Shown here one piece after another: positions 22,991 through 30,713 of a stretch of 64,000 nucleotides of DNA (positions within the stretch are counted from its first letter, which is position 1; every line of letters begins with the position of its first letter). The notes beneath the pieces were generated by a model. That model was not told where the DNA came from, ran no database searches, and saw only the letters and a program-made list of their open reading frames with translations. The position numbers were made by a program, and so were the translations under genes. This DNA is from Nocardioides sambongensis (lineage in GTDB: Bacteria > Actinomycetota > Actinomycetes > Propionibacteriales > Nocardioidaceae), in contig NZ_CP041091.1 of the NCBI RefSeq assembly GCF_006494815.1, positions 4,106,501 to 4,170,500 of the forward strand. The letters are read 5' to 3'.

Positions 22991-24300
22991 CCCCGCCGGG
23001 CGCGTCCCGCGCCGTCGCCGAGCACCTCAGCGCCCTGCTCGACGGCATCGGGGCGCTGCCCGCGGTCGACCTGGCGCTCGCGGACGCCGTCGGCCGGGTC
23101 CTCGCCGCCGACGTCGAGGCCGCGGTGCCGGTGCCGCGCTTCGACCACGCCGCGATGGACGGGTACGCCGTGCGCGCCGCCGACATCGCTCCCGACGTGA
23201 CCGGGGCCGGGGCCGGTCCCGGAGGTCCCGGCGGTGACGTGTCGCTGCCGGTGGTGGCCGCGGTCGGCGCCGGCGCGGCCGGTCCGTCGGCGCTGGAGCC
23301 GGGCGCCGCGGTCCGGATCATGACCGGCGCGCCGGTCCCGCCCGGTGCCGACACCGTCGTCCCGTTCGAGGCGACCACGGGCGAGGGCGACCGGGTGCGG
23401 TTGCCGGGTGACCTCCGGGCGGGCGCCCACATCCGTCGTGCCGGGGAGGACGTGGCCGCCGGCGAGACCCTCGCCCGCGCCGGCGACCCGCTCGACCCCC
23501 GCACCGCCGGTCTGCTGGCGGCGGCCGGGGTCGCCCGTGTCGCCGCCCGGCCCGCGCCGCGCCTGGTGGTGCTCACCACCGGCTCCGAGCTCGTCCCGGC
23601 CGGCACCGACCCGGCCCACCTCGCCCCGGGCGCGATCCACGACAGCACCGCGGTCACCCTGGTCGCGGAGGCCCGTGCCCTCGGCGCCGAGGTGCGCCAC
23701 CGCGGCCCGGTCGGCGACGACCCGGAGGCGTTCCTGGTGCTGCTGCACGACGCCGTGCGCGATGCCGACCTGGTGGTGACCACCGGTGGCGTCTCGGCCG
23801 GCGACCACGACGTGGTCAAGGCGGCGTTGGCCGGTCGTGGCGGGTTCTGGTTCGGCCAGGTCGCGGTGCGGCCCGGTCGGCCCCAGGGACACGGCGTGCT
23901 GCACGTCGACGGCGAGCAGGGGCGCCGGGCCGTGCCGGTGGTGAACCTGCCGGGCACCCCGGCTGCGTCGTACCTGACCTTCCAGGCGTTCGTCCGTCCG
24001 CTGCTGGCGGTGCTGTCCGGCGCCGACCCGGACGTCACGGTGCCGGTCACCCTCGGAGCCCCGGTACGGCGATCGCCCGACCGCACGTTGCTGCTGCCGG
24101 GTGGTCGTGGCGAGGACGGTCGGGCGGTGGTGCTGCCCGGCCACGTCGGCCACTCCCAGCGGCTGCTGGCCCGCACCGAGCTGGTGCTGGTGGTGCCGCC
24201 CGGCTCCGAGGAGCTGCCCGAGGGTGCGAGGATCGGGGCGATCGTGGTGGCGAGCGCCGCGACCGGCGAGTCCGGCCACCGGGCCGGAGGGGGAAGGTGA
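22987..24300 (+). CDS. glp: MoeA-family molybdopterin molybdotransferase, gephyrin-like Glp
   Basis: 437 aa from GTG 22987, overlapping the previous stop. MoeA motifs are FDHAAMDGYAV, MTGAPVPPGADTVVPFE, TGSELV, VVTTGGVSAGDHD and LPGTPAASYL. MoeA inserts molybdate into adenylylated molybdopterin. In Corynebacterium the paralogue at this locus, Glp, together with the membrane receptor GlpR works in cell division. A SepX/GlpR gene lies at 26145, so this copy may have the divisome role, the cofactor role, or both. The moaC and mog genes that follow favour cofactor synthesis as well. Confidence 0.85.
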   Translation: MTPPGASRAVAEHLSALLDGIGALPAVDLALADAVGRVLAADVEAAVPVPRFDHAAMDGYAVRAADIAPDVTGAGAGPGGPGGDVSLPVVAAVGAGAAGPSALEPGAAVRIMTGAPVPPGADTVVPFEATTGEGDRVRLPGDLRAGAHIRRAGEDVAAGETLARAGDPLDPRTAGLLAAAGVARVAARPAPRLVVLTTGSELVPAGTDPAHLAPGAIHDSTAVTLVAEARALGAEVRHRGPVGDDPEAFLVLLHDAVRDADLVVTTGGVSAGDHDVVKAALAGRGGFWFGQVAVRPGRPQGHGVLHVDGEQGRRAVPVVNLPGTPAASYLTFQAFVRPLLAVLSGADPDVTVPVTLGAPVRRSPDRTLLLPGGRGEDGRAVVLPGHVGHSQRLLARTELVLVVPPGSEELPEGARIGAIVVASAATGESGHRAGGGR

Positions 24301-24304
24301 ACCG

Positions 24305-24781
24305 ATGACCGAGCCGCGGCTGACCCACGTCGACGAGACCGGGGCCGCGCGGATGGTCGACGTCTCCGCGAAGGACGTGACCGCGCGCACCGCCACCGCC
24401 TCGGGCCGGGTCCTGGTCGCCACGACCGTGGTCGAGCTGCTCCGCGGCGAGGGGGTGCCGAAGGGTGACGCCCTGTCGGTGGCCCGGATCGCGGGCATCA
24501 TGGGCGCCAAGCGGACTCCCGAGCTGATCCCGCTGTGCCACCCGCTCGCGATCAGCGGTGTGCAGGTCGACCTGGCCGTCGCCGACGACGCCGTCGAGAT
24601 CGCCGCGACCGTCCGCACCACAGACCGGACCGGCGTGGAGATGGAGGCCCTCACCGCGGTGACGGTCGCGGCGCTGACCGTGGTGGACATGGTGAAGGCG
24701 GTCGACAAGGGTGCGGTGATCAGCGACGTGCGGGTGGAGACCAAGAGCGGTGGGAAGTCGGGGGACTGGCGTCGTGACTGA
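24305..24781 (+). CDS. moaC: Cyclic pyranopterin monophosphate synthase MoaC
   Basis: 158 aa from ATG 24305, 4 bp after glp. Conserved segments are LTHVDETGAARMVDVSAKD, GIMGAKRTPELIPLCHPL with the active-site KRT and CHP, RTTDRTGVEMEALTAV, and the catalytic Lys in VDMVKAVDKGAVI. It converts the MoaA product to cPMP, the first stable molybdopterin intermediate. Its length is normal. It overlaps mog. Confidence 0.95.
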   Translation: MTEPRLTHVDETGAARMVDVSAKDVTARTATASGRVLVATTVVELLRGEGVPKGDALSVARIAGIMGAKRTPELIPLCHPLAISGVQVDLAVADDAVEIAATVRTTDRTGVEMEALTAVTVAALTVVDMVKAVDKGAVISDVRVETKSGGKSGDWRRD

Positions 24782-25271
24782 GCCGGGTCGGGTCGCCGGG
24801 CTACCGGCGCGGGTTGTGGTCGCCTCCAACCGGGCCGCGGCCGGCGTCTACGAGGACACCACCGGTCCGTTGATCGTGGCCGCCCTGGCCGACCTCGGCT
24901 TCGAGGTCGCCGAGCCGCTCGTGCGTCCCGACGGCGAGCCGGTCGGCGAGGCGATCGCCGCCGCGATCGGCGCCGGCGCCCGCGTGGTGCTGACCACCGG
25001 CGGCACCGGACTCACCCCCACCGACCGCACCCCCGAGGTGACCGGTCCGCTGCTGGACCGCGAGATCCCCGGCCTGGCCGAGGCGATCCGGGCCGCCGGT
25101 GTCGCCAAGGGAGTGCCGACCGCCGTCCTTTCCCGCGGCCTGGCCGGTGTCGCCGGCGACTGCCTGGTGGTCAACCTGCCCGGCTCCCGCGGCGGCGTGA
25201 AGGACGCGCTGAACGTGCTGGTCCCGGTGCTGGCGCACGCCGTCGAGCAGATCACCGGGAGCGACCATTGA
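24774..25271 (+). CDS. mog: MogA/MoaB-family molybdopterin adenylyltransferase
   Basis: 165 aa from GTG 24774 inside the end of moaC; a start at 24750 is possible. Motifs are VVASNRAAAGVYEDTTGP, LTTGGTGLTPTDRTPE (the TTGGTG pterin site) and VVNLPGSRGGVKDAL. It adenylylates molybdopterin, preparing it for MoeA. With glp and moaC it forms a three-gene molybdenum-cofactor module inside an otherwise mycobacteria-like galU-moeA-rimJ order. Confidence 0.92.
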   Translation: MTEPGRVAGLPARVVVASNRAAAGVYEDTTGPLIVAALADLGFEVAEPLVRPDGEPVGEAIAAAIGAGARVVLTTGGTGLTPTDRTPEVTGPLLDREIPGLAEAIRAAGVAKGVPTAVLSRGLAGVAGDCLVVNLPGSRGGVKDALNVLVPVLAHAVEQITGSDH

Positions 25272-26062
25272 CGAGGTTGCGCCGGGTGCCCCAGCCCGGC
25301 CGGATGAGCACCGCCACGCCCGGACGCGCCTGGCCCAACCGGCTCACCTCCGGCGTCGCGCCCGAGGTCACCGTGCGTCCGATCCGCGTCGCCGACGGAC
25401 CCGCCTGGCGTGCCGCGCGACAGCGCAACCGCGCCTGGCTGGCGCCCTGGGACGCCACCGTCCCTCCGGGCGGTGACGCCCGCCCGACCACCTTCCGCGC
25501 CCTGGTACGCCGACTCCGCGCGGCGGCCCGCCGCGGGACGACGTACCCGTTCGTGGTGGAGGTGGACGGCGCGTTCGCCGGTCAGGTCAGCGTGAACAAC
25601 ATCGTCCGCGGCTCGGCGCAGTTCGCCTCCGTCGGCTACTGGATCGACCAGCGCTTCGCCGGCAAGGGAGTGGTGCCGCGGGCGGTGGCGATGGTGATCG
25701 ACCACTGCTTCACCACCGCCGGGCTGCATCGGATCGAGATCTGCATCCGCCCCGAGAACACCAACTCGCTGCGCGTGGTGGAGAAGCTCGGCCTCCGCGA
25801 GGTCGGCTACGCCCCGGGGTTCTTGCACATCGACGGCGACTGGCGCGACCACCGGATCTTCGCGGTGACCAAGGAAGAGGTGCCGGCCGGGTTGTTGGCC
25901 CGGATGGAGGCGTCCGGGGGGACGTGTCGGCGCTGGGGTGAGGGTGCGGGTTTCACCGGTCAGCCGGGGAAACCCGCACGACACGCCGGGGCGGCACGGC
26001 GTGTCGTGCGGGTTTCGGCCGACAGGTTCGAGACGGGTGGACGTCGCCCGTCGTCCCGTTGA
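25268..26062 (+). CDS. rimJ: GNAT N-acetyltransferase, RimJ-like, with repeat-derived C-terminus
   Basis: 264 aa if started at TTG 25268 (TTGA overlap with mog); ATG 25304 is the alternative. The GNAT core runs from TVRPIRVADGPAW to HRIEICIRPENTNSLRVVEKLG, with the acetyl-CoA loop region QRFAGKGVVPRAVAM. It is similar to RimJ/RimL ribosomal-protein N-acetyltransferases and syntenic with Rv0995. The last ~38 residues are translated from the palindromic repeat at 25945-26016, so the ancestral stop has been lost and the tail is probably not functional. The start and the tail are both uncertain. Confidence 0.82.
   Translation: MTRLRRVPQPGRMSTATPGRAWPNRLTSGVAPEVTVRPIRVADGPAWRAARQRNRAWLAPWDATVPPGGDARPTTFRALVRRLRAAARRGTTYPFVVEVDGAFAGQVSVNNIVRGSAQFASVGYWIDQRFAGKGVVPRAVAMVIDHCFTTAGLHRIEICIRPENTNSLRVVEKLGLREVGYAPGFLHIDGDWRDHRIFAVTKEEVPAGLLARMEASGGTCRRWGEGAGFTGQPGKPARHAGAARRVVRVSADRFETGGRRPSSR
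25945..26016. repeat. Palindromic repeat, same family as 9140-9230
   Basis: The 34-bp unit 25945-25978 (TGCGGGTTTCACCGG, 4-nt loop, CCGGGGAAACCCGCA) equals unit 1 at 9140 except for the loop and one arm base. It overlaps a perfect 20-bp inverted repeat, 25969-25988 against 25997-26016, whose right arm is CGGCGTGTCGTGCGGGTTTC, with an 8-nt loop. The sequence GAAACCCGCACGACACGCCG is shared word for word with the 9164-9183 stretch. It lies in the 3' end of the rimJ reading frame. Confidence 0.82.
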
Positions 26063-26070
26063 TCCCAGAA

Positions 26071-26092
26071 GTCACAGGAATCAATCTGTGAC
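26071..26092. promoter_or_regulatory. Inverted repeat upstream of sepX
   Basis: GTCACAG (26071-26077) and CTGTGAC (26086-26092) are perfect 7-bp arms around 8 nt. The element is ~50 bp upstream of the presumed sepX start. It may be an operator or a terminator stem for the rimJ transcript; no T-run follows. Confidence 0.45.
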
Positions 26093-26131
26093 ACACCGCT
26101 AGACATGCGTCCCGACCTGCGGTACCGCTCC

Positions 26132-26145
26132 TAACCTCTCCCGTG
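26132..26145 (+). promoter_or_regulatory. -10 element of a leaderless sepX promoter
   Basis: TAACCT (26132-26137) lies 7 nt before GTG 26145, the spacing expected when transcription starts at the start codon. No Shine-Dalgarno sequence is present between them. No clear -35 is seen. Confidence 0.5.
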
Positions 26146-27121
26146 TGAGCGCACTGATCTTCGTGGCCGTCGCCGTGGCGTGGGTCGTCTACCTGGTCCC
26201 CAAAGCGCTCCGACATCATGAGGAGGCGTCGGCCAGTCGCACGGTCGAAGAGGTCTCCGAGCGGGCCCGGGTGCTCGCCCGGCGCGACGCCGTCTCGGCC
26301 CGGGCCACCGCGCTGGTCTCGAGGCGCACCGTGGTGCGGACCGAGCACGGTCCCGCCGATGACGCCGCCGACCGCCCTACCGCCGCCGAGATCGACGGCC
26401 CCGAGAGCTCGACGACCCACCGGACCAACGCCGCCAACGTCGACACCGCCGACACCGCGCCCACGCCGGGTCTGATCGCCCGCCGCCGCGCCGCTCGCGC
26501 CGAGCGCCGGGCGGCCCGTGCGGCCGCCGTCGCCGCAGTCGCGCGCAGTCCGCTCACCTTCGAACAGGCTCGCCGCCGTCGTGCCGCCGCCCGGCGTGCC
26601 GCGCAGCGCCGCCGGCGGGTGCTCACCACGGTGCTGGCGGCCCTCGCCGTCACCGCCGCAGTCGCCGTCGCCGGGGTCATCGCGGTCGGTTGGGTCGCGG
26701 TACCGGCGGGAATCGTGGTGGCGTGGCTGGTGGCCTGCCGGCTGATGGTCCGCAACGAGCGCGCCCGCCCGCTCACCACCGTGCGGTCCTCTGCCGCCGA
26801 CGACCCGGCGACCGAGCAGACCGCTGCGGTCCAGATCGACGAGGAGACCGGGGAGATCATCGCGGTCGACGAGCCGGTCGAGCCGCAGGGTCCCGCCCCG
26901 GCACCTGGGAGCCGGTCCCGGTCACCCTCCCGACGTACGTCGGCAAGGCGGCCGCCAACCGGACCGTGCGCACCATCGACCTCGACTCCACCGGCGTGTG
27001 GAGCTCGGGCCGCAACGTCGACGACTCCGAGCTGGTCCGTGAGGCCGAGGCGCACGATCGCGCCGAACGCGGGACGCGTTCGGAGGCGGAGCGTGAGCGG
27101 CGGCGGGCAGCCGGCAGCTGA
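26145..27121 (+). CDS. sepX: Divisome protein SepX/GlpR (frameshift in C run)
   Basis: 325 aa after adding one base in CCCC 26896-26899. The N-terminal TM helix LIFVAVAVAWVVYLVPKALR is followed by a long Arg/Ala-rich cytoplasmic segment, two adjacent TM helices (~163-200) and a C-terminal piece. The corrected C-terminus reads GTWEPVPVTLPTYVGKAAAN and DLDSTGVWSSGR, the conserved end of this family. SepX (Streptomyces) and GlpR (Corynebacterium) are septal membrane proteins; GlpR is the receptor of Glp, encoded here at 22987. It is the homologue of Rv0996 in the mycobacterial order. The promoter appears leaderless. Confidence 0.85.
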
Positions 27122-27173
27122 CCCCCGCGGATTCGGTGGCACTCGGTGCGGGTGCTAACGTTTCTCCCTGCTT

Positions 27174-27249
27174 GGGGCTGTGGCGCAGTTGGTAGCGCGT
27201 CTCGTTCGCAATGAGAAGGCCAGGGGTTCGAATCCCCTCAGCTCCACCA
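27174..27249 (+). tRNA. tRNA-Ala (anticodon CGC), probable integration site
   Basis: 76 nt including encoded CCA. Acceptor GGGGCTG/CAGCTCC, D arm GCGCAGTTGGTAGCGC, anticodon stem TCTCG/TGAGA with loop TTCGCAA giving CGC (reads GCG), and T arm CAGGGGTTCGAATCCCCTC. The excisionase-like and integrase genes begin 49 bp beyond its 3' end, the usual layout of a tRNA-borne attB/attL site. I saw no second copy of the tRNA 3' end further right in the window. Confidence 0.95.
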
Positions 27250-27297
27250 AACTCGCTGGTCAGCAGCCATGCAGGGATCCTGAATTCAGGAGAACTC

Positions 27298-27666
27298 ATG
27301 GCAACTCACCAGAAAGTCACCACTAACGCGTCTCGTTCCGCACGTGCCTGGAGCGACCTCGGGCGCTCTCGGCCATATCCGGAGCACCTCGTGCACCTGG
27401 ATTGCATGACCACCTCCACACGTCGCCAGCCCCGCTCAGCCACGTCCGGATATGAGTCTGGACTCGACCCGGTCCTCACGCTCTCTGCCCTCGCCGCCCA
27501 ACTCGGGGTGAGCGTGCAAACGCTGTACGACCTGAGAAGCCAGGGCCGCGGGCCGCGCGGCTTCCGGGTTGGCCGAGAGCTGCGATTCCGTCTCAGCGAG
27601 ATCGAAGCCTGGCTCGCCCGGCTCGAGGAGGCCGACGCGCTCCGCCACCCGGAAGCACTGTCGTGA
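27298..27666 (+). CDS. Helix-turn-helix excisionase-like protein
   Basis: 122 aa from ATG 27298, with GGAG upstream; the longer open frame back through the tRNA gene is not coding. The C-terminal part LTLSALAAQLGVSVQTLYDL, then GPRGFRVGRELRFRLSEIEAWL, is the AlpA/MerR-like HTH with wing seen in excisionases next to integrases. It probably directs excision together with the integrase, or represses it. Its stop overlaps the integrase start (GTGA). The N-terminal ~50 residues have no clear homology. Confidence 0.82.
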   Translation: MATHQKVTTNASRSARAWSDLGRSRPYPEHLVHLDCMTTSTRRQPRSATSGYESGLDPVLTLSALAAQLGVSVQTLYDLRSQGRGPRGFRVGRELRFRLSEIEAWLARLEEADALRHPEALS

Positions 27667-28583
27667 GCATCTCCGGGCGTCCACGCACCCCGATCGGAAC
27701 CCACGGCACGATCAACACGCGCCGGACCCGCAGCGGCGTTGTCGCCGAGACTCGCGTACGTGATCTCGACGGACGACTCCGCCAGGTGCGGGCCACCGGA
27801 CGAACGTCCGCCGCGGCGCGGAGTCTGCTCTTGGAACGCATTCGTGAGCGCCCCTCGCTACCCAGTGAGGGCGTCCTGAGGCCGACCAGCTCGTTCTCTC
27901 AACTTGCCGAGCTGTGGCTGGCAGACCTGGAACTGCGTGACCTTGCCAGCAACACCAAGGAGAACTATCGCGGCTGCCTTCAGTTGCATGTACGCCCGGC
28001 GTTCGATCACTACAACCTCGCTGAAATCACCACCGGCAGGGTCGAGTGGTTCCTCGCGCGCCAGGGGAAGAACTCCCCGTCGCAAGCCCGTCAGGCGAGG
28101 ACGATGCTGAACCTCCTGTTCAGCTACGCGCTGCGGCACGACGCCATCAGTCGCAATCCGGTCGAGGGAACCTCGCCGCTCAGAAAGAAGAAGGCGGCCC
28201 CGCAAGCGCTCACCCTGGAGCAGATCTCCGCAATCCGAGTGGCGGCGGCGACGTGGCGGACCGAGGCCGGCCTGCCCGGCCCGAAGCCCGACGGACAGGT
28301 GCGCGACATCATCGAGGTCCGCTACCACGCCGAGTTCGTGGGGCTCAGCGGATGCCAGCAGCTCATCGACGCGTTCTCGCGTCTTGGCATCTCGGGCGTG
28401 TGGCGCAACGCCATCGCCGACCTGGACTGGTGGAACCTTTTCGACGTCCGCTACCACCAGCAGCTCACCGCGGCCTTGCAAGCTCGATCAGTCGACGACG
28501 CGAAGAAGCTCATCTACGAGCACAACGAGGACGTAAAGCGGATGGTTGGCGGCATCATCAGCAAACAGGGCGGGCACCTCTGA
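27663..28583 (+). pseudogene. Tyrosine integrase N-terminal half fused to a GntR-type FCD domain
   Basis: 306 aa in one open frame from GTG 27663. Residues 1-~218 are an actinobacterial integrase: N-terminal AP2-like arm region, SAM-like core-binding domain (SFSQLAELWLADLELRDLAS), and the start of the catalytic domain up to DGQVRDIIEV. At about 28318 the sequence changes to RYHAEFVGLSGCQQLIDAFS and VRYHQQLTAALQARSVDDAK, then LIYEHNEDVKR, which is the C-terminal part of an FCD ligand-binding domain of GntR regulators. The catalytic R-H-R-H-Y set of the integrase and the GntR DNA-binding domain are both absent. A deletion joined the two genes in frame. Recombinase activity must be lost. Confidence 0.82.
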
Positions 28584-28671
28584 GCGACCCTGCCCGCCGG
28601 GGGACTGCCCCGGGTTTGGTTGACACCTTGACCTGCCCTACAGCCTGGTTTCCACGACGGGTGTTGAGTCA

Positions 28672-29145
28672 TCAGGCGGAAACGGTGTCTGCGGGTGAGG
28701 CTAGCTCGTATTCGATTGGGGTCTTGTAGCCAAGCGCGGAGTGGCGGCGCTGGCGGTTATGGAAGATTTCGATGTACTCGAAGATCGCGTTCGCGAGCTC
28801 TACTCGGGTCTTCCACTTGCGGCGGTTGAGGAGCTCGATCTGCGTCGAGGACCAGAAGCTTTCCATCATCGCGTTGTCCAGACCGTCGCCCACGGTGCCG
28901 AAGGACGGCAAGAGCCCCGCGGTCCGTACTCGGTCGCCGAAGGCCCAGGACGTGAACTGGGCTCCGTGATCGGCGTGGACCACGCCGCCGGGTTCGGGTT
29001 GGCGGTTGCGGATGGCCATGTCGAGCGCGTTGACGACCAGCGTCGAGTCTTGGCGCGAGTCGATGGACCAGCCCACGATCCGCCGGCTGTAGGCGTCGAG
29101 AACGGCGGCGCAGTAGACCTTTCCCTCGCGCGTGGGGTGTTCGGT
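28672..29145 (-). CDS. IS3 transposase OrfB, second exon (rve catalytic core, C-terminal part)
   Basis: Begins right after the intron with TEHPTREGKVYCAAVLDAYS and ends SPADTVSA at 28672, inside the left inverted repeat. It contains the second Asp (VVHADHGAQFTS) and the catalytic Glu (DNAMMESFWSSTQIEL) of the DDE triad, plus RRHSALGYKTPIEYE. The first Asp is on the other exon. It joins exon 1 in frame after splicing. On its own it has no start codon. Confidence 0.85.
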   Translation of the reverse strand, partial: TEHPTREGKVYCAAVLDAYSRRIVGWSIDSRQDSTLVVNALDMAIRNRQPEPGGVVHADHGAQFTSWAFGDRVRTAGLLPSFGTVGDGLDNAMMESFWSSTQIELLNRRKWKTRVELANAIFEYIEIFHNRQRRHSALGYKTPIEYELASPADTVSA

Positions 29146-29209
29146 GTAGGGGTCGGACCGGGGCGCCCTGTCAGCCTCTCGGCTGTTGGGTTTCCCCGGC
29201 CCGCCCTCC

Positions 29210-29243
29210 GAACCGGACGTGCGACTCTCACCGCATCCGGCTC
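29210..29243 (-). ncRNA. Group II intron domain V
   Basis: The 34-nt hairpin begins GAGCCGGATGCGG and ends GCACGTCCGGTTC. It contains the AGC catalytic triad near the 5' strand, the bulge region and a GAGAGU-type loop, typical of bacterial group II introns. It lies 64 nt from the 3' splice site, the normal distance. Confidence 0.9.
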
Positions 29244-29252
29244 TCCACGTGG

Positions 29253-30713
29253 TCATGCCGCTGGGCTCGGATGTGGCGTTGTTGAACTCGACCATGGGGT
29301 CGGGATCTTGGTGCCCCGGTAGCGGTAGCGCTCGATAGGGAACGCGTTGGCTCGGAACATGTCGATCCCTCCGGCACGGATGTGCCACCCGGGCAGGTAG
29401 CGCCGGACCAGGGCGTGCATGTTCAGCCCGAGGTGTCGTTTGCGGAGCCACCCGATCACCCGCCAGAAGGCGAAGTGATCGACGTAGCCGAACGTCCGCG
29501 AGGACACTCCGTGGCGGAAGTAGGTGCACCAGCCCCGCAGCGTCGGGTTCAACCGGCGCAGCAGGTCTGCGAGCGTTCGATGTCTTGCACGGCGCGTCAG
29601 CGTCCGCACCTTGTCGATGATCGAAGTCAGCGACTTCTTCGACGGGTAGGTGTAGATCGCCTTCTTGCCGGTCCGGCTTCGCCAGTCACGGCGCTGGATG
29701 CGCCAGCCGAGGAAGTCGAACCCCTCATCGATGTGGCAGACCCTCGTCTTCTCGACTGATAGGCGCAGGCCCATCGGTGCGAGAACTTCTGCGACCTCGC
29801 CCCATAGCGCTTCCGCGTCGGCGCGTTGACCGTGGATGAGGACCACGAAGTCGTCGGCGTAGCGGACGAGCTTCATGACCGCACCGCCGGCGCGTCGGTG
29901 CTTGGCACGTGTCCACTCCGGGCCGAGCGCTTCCCACTTGGTGGTGAAGTGCTCGTCCAGCACGGACAGGGCGATGTTGGCCAGCAGCGGTGACAAGATC
30001 CCGCCTTGAGGTGTGCCGGTGATCGTCTCGCGGTTCAGGCCGTCCTCGGTGAGGACACCGGCCCGCAAGAACGCCTTGACCCAGCCCAGGACCCGTCTGT
30101 CCCCGACACGTCGACGCACGCGCTCCATCAGTGCGGTGTGGTCGATCTCGTCGAAGCACGCCTTGATGTCGGCCTCGAACACCCACTCGTAGTTCCGGGT
30201 GGGTGATGCGAGGTAGTGAATCTCAGCGATCGCGTCCTGCGCCCGGCGACGAGGACGGAAGCCGTAGGAACACGGCTTGAAGTCCACCTCGAAGATCGGC
30301 TCGAGCACCAGTTTCAACGCAGCCTGCACGACCCGGTCACGAGCAGTCGGGATCCCCAGCGACCGGACCTTTCCCGACGCCTTGGGGATCGTCTTCTGCC
30401 GCACCAGCAGCGGCACGAACCGTCCGGCCTTCAAGTCCTCGCGGACCTCGGCCAGCAGATCGGGCGCCGCCCCGCCCACGCCGCGCGGGGTGACCCCGTC
30501 GACGCCGGCTGTTCGTGCTCCCTTGTTCCCCCGCACCCGGTGCCACGCCACGACCAGAAAGGCCGGGTCGTAGACAAGGTTGGCGAGGTCATCGAAACGA
30601 CGGTCGGGATCTTCCGTCGCCCATCGGTGCAGCTTCTTCTGCATCCGCAGTACCCGCCACTCGGCCTCTTCCCGCTCGGGGAAGACGGCGCGCGACGGTT
30701 CGCCGGTGTTCAC
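29253..30713 (-). CDS. ltrA: Group II intron reverse transcriptase/maturase
   Basis: 486 aa from GTG 30713 (VNTGEPSRAVFPEREEAEWR); the open frame extends to 30869 but that part lies in intron RNA structure. RT blocks include VRSLGIPTARDRVVQAALK, SYGFRPRRRAQDAI, VFEADIKACFDEIDH, GTPQGGILSPLLANI and the catalytic YADD in VRYADDFVVL. The maturase X domain follows (PTLRGWCTYFRHG...FAFWRVIGWLRKRH). There is no HNH endonuclease domain, so mobility would use a nick or replication fork. It aids splicing and retrohoming of its own intron and is encoded in domain IV. Confidence 0.93.
   Translation of the reverse strand: MNTGEPSRAVFPEREEAEWRVLRMQKKLHRWATEDPDRRFDDLANLVYDPAFLVVAWHRVRGNKGARTAGVDGVTPRGVGGAAPDLLAEVREDLKAGRFVPLLVRQKTIPKASGKVRSLGIPTARDRVVQAALKLVLEPIFEVDFKPCSYGFRPRRRAQDAIAEIHYLASPTRNYEWVFEADIKACFDEIDHTALMERVRRRVGDRRVLGWVKAFLRAGVLTEDGLNRETITGTPQGGILSPLLANIALSVLDEHFTTKWEALGPEWTRAKHRRAGGAVMKLVRYADDFVVLIHGQRADAEALWGEVAEVLAPMGLRLSVEKTRVCHIDEGFDFLGWRIQRRDWRSRTGKKAIYTYPSKKSLTSIIDKVRTLTRRARHRTLADLLRRLNPTLRGWCTYFRHGVSSRTFGYVDHFAFWRVIGWLRKRHLGLNMHALVRRYLPGWHIRAGGIDMFRANAFPIERYRYRGTKIPTPWSSSTTPHPSPAA

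Noticed and set aside
27211-27297. N-terminal extension of the excisionase-like gene back into tRNA-Ala
   Set aside because: The extension is translated from tRNA sequence; ATG 27298 has a proper ribosome binding site.
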